Shown here: in pieces, positions 60,471 through 64,000 of the stretch
How positions within the stretch are numbered: the stretch's first letter is position 1
Layout of the letters: each line of letters starts with the position of its first letter
Source: Symbiodinium natans
Taxonomy: Eukaryota > Sar > Dinophyceae > Suessiales > Symbiodiniaceae
Reading direction: 5' to 3'
Assembly (NCBI GenBank): GCA_905221605.1
Contig: CAJNDS010002231.1
Location: 389,001-453,000, forward strand
DNA length: 64,000 bases
Program-made: the position numbers and the translations under genes
Notes under the pieces: generated by a model
Told to the model about the DNA's origin: nothing
Databases searched by the model: none
Seen by the model: the letters and a program-made list of their open reading frames with translations, nothing else

Positions 60471-60899
60471 GGGTTTTAGGGCTTAGGGTTTCCGAGGTTC
60501 CTATTTCTTAGTAGGTAGAGTTCTTTAGGAGGGTGTAAGAAGAAGAGAGGGGTAACTAATCCCCTCATGAACAACTGATAGCCAGTAGAGAATGACAAAA
60601 AAACAGGTACCATGTATCAATCTTCCCCCTTTATCTGCCCTGTTTGGAATGAGGCTATATAGGGGAATACGATTACTAGACCCAGGAGAAACCCTAAACC
60701 CTAAACCCTAAACCCTAAACCTTAAACCCGAAGCCCTAAACCCTAAACCCTAAAAAGCCGCAGGGTGCCCTTCTTGGTTTAAAGGGGGTTTAGAAGGGAA
60801 CCTAAACCCTTAAAAAAGGGGAATAAGGGCCTGCTCTGGGTCCTAGATTAAGGGTCCCTTCAGTGTTTGGGGTTTAGGGTTTAGGGTTTAGGGTTTGTG

Positions 60900-60985
60900 G
60901 TTGGGTGTCGAGAAAGGCCGGTCAAAGTGCACGTGGCATGAAATGCTCTTGTCGAAGGAGCAACCTCCGACGTCGTAAATGCTTC
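60900..60985 (-). CDS. Unassigned exon
   Basis: Reads VLQGSIYDVGGCSFDKSISC then HVHFDRPFSTP, a beta-rich looking segment. Confidence 0.5.
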
Positions 60986-61126
60986 CCTGAAGGACCCAAG
61001 TGAACCCTCAAAAGGACCTCTGACCCCGTCAGGGGGCATCTTTCAGCCCCCAGGGTGGCTAAGTTTAGGCCGGGCCTGAGCCGGCAGTGGGTCATCAACA
61101 GTGGTCAACTTGTGGCCATCTCTCCA

Positions 61127-61471
61127 CTAGGCATCGGGGAGGCTCTGAGACACCCACATCATGTAGAGGAACAGGAGCATCACGAGGACACTGGCGAGGA
61201 AGACGCTTGTCACATCTTCTTGCTGGGGTGTCCTGCAAAGCTGCGTCTGCGTACTTGGCGCGCGAGTTGATGTAGAACTCGGTGCCGAGGGTGCAGACTC
61301 AGATGCTGGGCCTCCTTGGTTGCGAGTCTGCTCTTGAACGGCCTGGCCGTTTGACCCCGTTGAGGTCGCAGGATTTCGCCTGGAAAGACCTTCCCTGGAT
61401 CCAAGTCGGCCGGATGGTGGTAGGTCTCTCGCCAGCCGCTCCACAAGATCCGGTCGCGCTGAAGAAGGCAT
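61127..61471 (-). CDS. Putative tail-anchored membrane protein, 114 codons
   Basis: The best complete ORF of the window: ATG at 61471, TAG at 61127. N-terminal half basic and Ser/Arg-rich (MPSSARPDLVERLARDLPPS; SREGLSRRNPATSTGSNGQA), then a Ser/Thr/Pro linker (SESAPSAPSSTSTRAPSTQT) and a single C-terminal membrane helix (VFLASVLVMLLFLYMMWV) with a short SQSLPDA tail. That layout is typical of tail-anchored proteins of ER or mitochondrial membranes. Intronless, or the last exon of a longer gene. Two plus frames are shadows. Confidence 0.6.
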   Translation of the reverse strand: MPSSARPDLVERLARDLPPSGRLGSREGLSRRNPATSTGSNGQAVQEQTRNQGGPASESAPSAPSSTSTRAPSTQTQLCRTPQQEDVTSVFLASVLVMLLFLYMMWVSQSLPDA

Positions 61472-61557
61472 GGCCCTTAAAACCCCCCGAAACTATCCCA
61501 AAGATGGTCTTGAACCCAATAAGGGTCAAAATGGAATTCCTGTGTCCTACCTAGTCA

Positions 61558-61920
61558 ACCTTCCGAGTCGTTTTCCCCAAAGTCGGCCAGCTTTTTGCAG
61601 GTCCTAGATGGTCCCAGGAATTCCTCGCGCTATGCCAACGCTGGTGTACCTAGGGTTTACCATGGTGCAGAAAACACGAGGGCTCCACGTGTCCAAATCG
61701 TACCTACCTTGGGTTCTGAAGTCAACACATGATACCTAGCCTGGGCTACGCACACGTCCTAAGCCCTAGGCCCTAGGCCCTAAGCCCTAAGCCCTAAACC
61801 CGTTAGGGAACATGAACAACCCCCTAAGCCCTAAATAGCACTGCCGGCAGCACTTCCAGCTCTCGAGACAAGTGCGGCCTGAGCCTTAACGCCAGGAGAT
61901 CGTGCACCATCGATCAGGCT
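61558..61920 (-). CDS. Two or three unassigned exons
   Basis: 61842-61918 reads LIDGARSPGVKAQAALVSRA then GSAAGSA; 61560-61612 reads TCKKLADFGENDSEG, related to CCRKLAEFEGPQPQKA at 62590-62640; 61662-61702 reads FGHVEPSCFLHHG. Confidence 0.4.
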
Positions 61921-62219
61921 TTAGGGTTTAGAGGGTAGAGGGCTTTGGGTTTAGGGTTTAGGGTTTAGGGTTTAGGGCTTAGGGTTTGAACCACCTTGAG
62001 TCCCTGGACCCTTCTACCCGACAGCCAAAGGGTCCACGTACCTTTAGGGCTTAGGGGTAGGGTTTAGGGCATAGGGTCTAGGCACTAGGGTTTGGGGCTT
62101 TAAAGGGCTTCCTACATAGTAGCTTTGGGGCCCAAATATACGATATAGGTACGTAGACCCGTGCAGGGACACTGCTCTCCCCTCACAAACCTTAAACCCT
62201 TGTCCAGATTAAGAATTCA

Positions 62220-62365
62220 GATTAATTCATTTAACGTATATACATATATACAAAGTGGAACCTCATTCCTACGGAGCCTACAGCCCAAGCATGCTTATAA
62301 GCCCTTTTGTATCGGGCTTTCTGCCCGAAAGCGAGCCTTCGAACCCTTATGCGAGGCACAAAGCG
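62220..62365 (-). CDS. Unassigned basic exon
   Basis: Reads RFVPRIRVRRLAFGQKARYK then RAYKHAWAVGSVGMRFHF; very basic, possibly ribosomal- or nucleic-acid-binding-like, but no family recognised. Confidence 0.5.
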
Positions 62366-62389
62366 TTTAGGGATCTAGGGCGTCGTGGC

Positions 62390-62529
62390 CTACTTGAAGG
62401 CTCATGGTACTGAGTAACCAATTCTAAATGTACTTATAACTGTACTTATAACCATCTTAGGGCACTTAGTGGGCTTCTAAATGGGTTACAAGTACAGTTA
62501 TAATTAGTTACCATGAACCTCCAAGTAGG
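62390..62529. mobile_element. Introner family 3, intact
   Basis: CTACTTGAAGGCTCATGGTA and the inverted TACCATGAACCTCCAAGTAG; interior 'tgtacttataactgtactta' and its inverse 'acaagtacagttataatta'. Confidence 0.8.
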
Positions 62530-62544
62530 CGTTTTGTTTTGTTT

Positions 62545-62575
<31 letters not shown>

Positions 62576-62589
62576 TGGGCGGGCTTTCT

Positions 62590-62760
62590 GGGGTTGGGGG
62601 CCTTCAAACTCCGCAAGCTTCCTACAGCACTCTTGGGAAGCCCTACACCCTAAACCCTAAACCCTAAACCCCAGCTGTCCTGCAGCGGTGTACAAGGGCC
62701 GCAACGCCTTCGGAGAGCCTTGCTGCGCGTGAACGTTGAGCTCAAAACAAACCCAAGGGG
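62590..62760 (-). CDS. Two unassigned exons
   Basis: 62680-62752 reads ELNVHAQQGSPKALRPLYTA then AGQLG; 62592-62640 reads CCRKLAEFEGPQPQKA, a paralogue of the exon at 61560. Confidence 0.4.
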
Positions 62761-62776
62761 TCCATACACCCATATA

Positions 62777-62877
62777 TTGGGAGGTTCCCGCTTATGCTAA
62801 CAGTCCTTAACCGGGATTTTCGTACCCCCTACTATAATCTTTATTAGGGACTGTTAGCATAAGGGGGAACATCCCAA
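62777..62877. mobile_element. Introner family 5, intact
   Basis: TTGGGAGGTTCCCGCTTATG and the inverted CATAAGGGGGAACATCCCAA; inner 'ctaacagtcctta' / 'taggga ctgttag' pair. 101 bp, the best-preserved member. Confidence 0.85.
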
Positions 62878-63149
62878 CCGATATAGTATACACTTGGGCT
62901 TTGAAGGGACTCCTATATTTTGTTTAAGAGCATTAGGGCCACAATATGAATAAACAAACAAAAGTAAAAACACAAACGTTTATATGTATGTGTCTACATA
63001 AATATATTTATTTGTTTATTTGTTTATTTGTTTATTGATATCTACAGGTGCATGGATCCTTAGGGAACACATCTCTGGTAGCCCTAGACTTCCAATGGCT
63101 GAATAATTGCACTGTGACGGGGAACCGCGACTGCGGAAAACCACAGGAC

Positions 63150-63425
63150 GGTATGACCGGGTATGACCGGGTATGACCGGGTATGCCCGGGTATGCCCGG
63201 GTATGACCGGGTATGCCCGGGTATGACCGGGTATGACCGGGTATGACCGGGTATGACCGGGTATGCCCGGGTATGCCCGGGTATGACCGGGTATGACCGG
63301 GTATGACCGGGTATGACCGGGTATGACCGGGTATGACTCGGGCGTACTCGGGCGTACTCGGGCGTACTCGGGCGTACTCGGGCGTACTCGGGCGTACTCG
63401 GGCGACTCGGGCGTACTCGGCCTGC
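63150..63425. repeat. Two adjoining 10-bp minisatellites
   Basis: About 19 copies of GTATGACCGG (with GTATGCCCGG variants) to 63332, then about nine copies of GTACTCGGGC, one shortened. The minus frame is open through both (PGHTRSYPVI period 10 residues) and joins RWLIKGSRNAQLFIAAAFRD at 63430-63490, so an exon may border it. Confidence 0.9.
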
Positions 63426-63494
63426 AGTCGCGGAACGCGGCCGCAATGAATAATTGTGCGTTACGAGAACCCTTGATAAGCCACCTGGTTGAGG

Positions 63495-63645
63495 GTTTAC
63501 GGTTTATAGGGTCTATAGGGTTTATAGGGTTTATAGGGTTTATAGGGCTTATAGGGTTTATAGGGTTTATAGGGTTGATAGGATTTATAGGGTTTATAGG
63601 GTTTATCCGGTTTATCCGGTTTATAGGGTTTATAGGGTTTATAAG
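63495..63645. repeat. 9-bp telomere-variant minisatellite (TTTATAGGG)n
   Basis: About 15 copies of TTTATAGGG with TTTATCCGG and TTGATAGGA variants. In frame on the minus strand it reads PYK repeats joined to the exon at 63646-63720. Confidence 0.95.
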
Positions 63646-63720
63646 GTTCAACCTCAATAAACCCCCCGAGTCTGCCAGCCTGCCTCTCAGGTGCAGCCGC
63701 CGCCAGCCATGCCAAGGAAT
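63646..63720 (-). CDS. Unassigned exon
   Basis: Reads DSLAWLAAAAPERQAGRLGG then FIEVEP and runs in frame into the PYK repeat. The donor is probably near 63655; an ATG at 63715 opens the frame MAWLAAAAPERQ. Confidence 0.45.
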
Positions 63721-64000
63721 CCGATAAAATCGGTTTAGGGTTTAGGGTTTAGGGTTTTGGGTCTAGGGTTTAGGGTTTAGGGTCTCTGCCCCTTGTACAG
63801 TTGGTTCTTTTGCCCTACAAGCCCTAAACCTAACAAAACCAAAAGCCCTAAATCCGAATCCAACCTTGCGTCCCAACCCTACCTCGAACCTTCTGTCGTA
63901 TGCCTGCCAGGATGGGTTATTAGGGCTATAATCCCCATAATCACCCCTATGAAGAGCCTCTTTAAGGGGTTATAGGGTAGAATAGCCTGTCATTTTGAGA

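Noticed and set aside
63150-63425. CRISPR-like regular repeats
   Set aside because: Head-to-tail 10-bp minisatellite without spacers.
63016-63657. Minus ORF of 213 codons with NPI and SYPVIPGHTR repeats
   Set aside because: Mostly two minisatellites whose periods happen to keep frame; only the short stretch near 63430-63490 is listed as coding-like.

Overview
The window looks like nuclear DNA of a dinoflagellate (a core-dinoflagellate type alga). The reasons are: (i) hundreds of copies of the plant/alga-type telomere heptamer TTTAGGG/CCCTAAA scattered in both orientations over the whole 64 kb; (ii) short coding stretches (about 60-220 bp) separated by introns that can be reconstructed here as GC-AG and GA-AG, with exon starts of the form AG|G; (iii) many families of short (75-200 bp) inverted-repeat elements that sit exactly at intron positions with 4-bp target duplications (introners). 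There is no bacterial-type operon, tRNA, rRNA or CRISPR that I can see. Species cannot be decided from the sequence.

Almost every coding-like stretch reads on the minus strand, so the window looks like part of one long unidirectional gene cluster, read from high to low coordinates. Few single open frames are long. I found most exons by reading the minus strand between repeats; they usually lack an ATG, and most cannot be joined into full genes without RNA data. Exon limits are therefore approximate unless a splice junction is stated. Four splice junctions flanked by 4-bp duplications could be worked out to the base and keep frame where both exons are visible: 238-337, 35308-35495, 35686-35880 and 38467-38629.

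Layout (minus strand). 0-0.9 kb: end-truncated bestrophin-like/DUF4239-type membrane protein. 3.0-8.4 kb and 17.5-22.4 kb: two colinear copies of a GT32-like (sugar-binding DXD) glycosyltransferase gene, offset by about 14 kb. 9-17 kb and 22.4-33 kb: many unassigned exons, including a poly-Gln exon. 30.3-32.5 kb: an AT-rich 2.16-kb transposon with terminal inverted repeats, nested in an introner. 33.5-36.3 kb: a second glycosyltransferase-like gene with a DDD motif, resembling the TET-associated glycosyltransferase (TAGT) group. 38.4-39.1 kb: an acidic, Ser-rich protein whose 3' end is fully resolved. 39-56 kb: more unassigned exons. 56.4-59.0 kb: a tandem triplication of a roughly 0.94-kb coding segment. 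61.1-61.5 kb: an intact 114-codon ORF for a tail-anchored membrane protein. 62-64 kb: exons plus 9-bp and 10-bp minisatellites.

The most unusual aspect is how intervening DNA arises. Some telomeric arrays are flanked by 15-26 bp direct duplications of the surrounding, often coding, sequence. The 0.94-kb triplication gives empty-site versus filled-site comparisons for telomeric-array insertions and for one introner. A 323/333-bp TA-duplicating MITE occurs twice, once inserted into a telomeric heptamer. Together these suggest that telomere-repeat insertion and introner transposition both make introns here.
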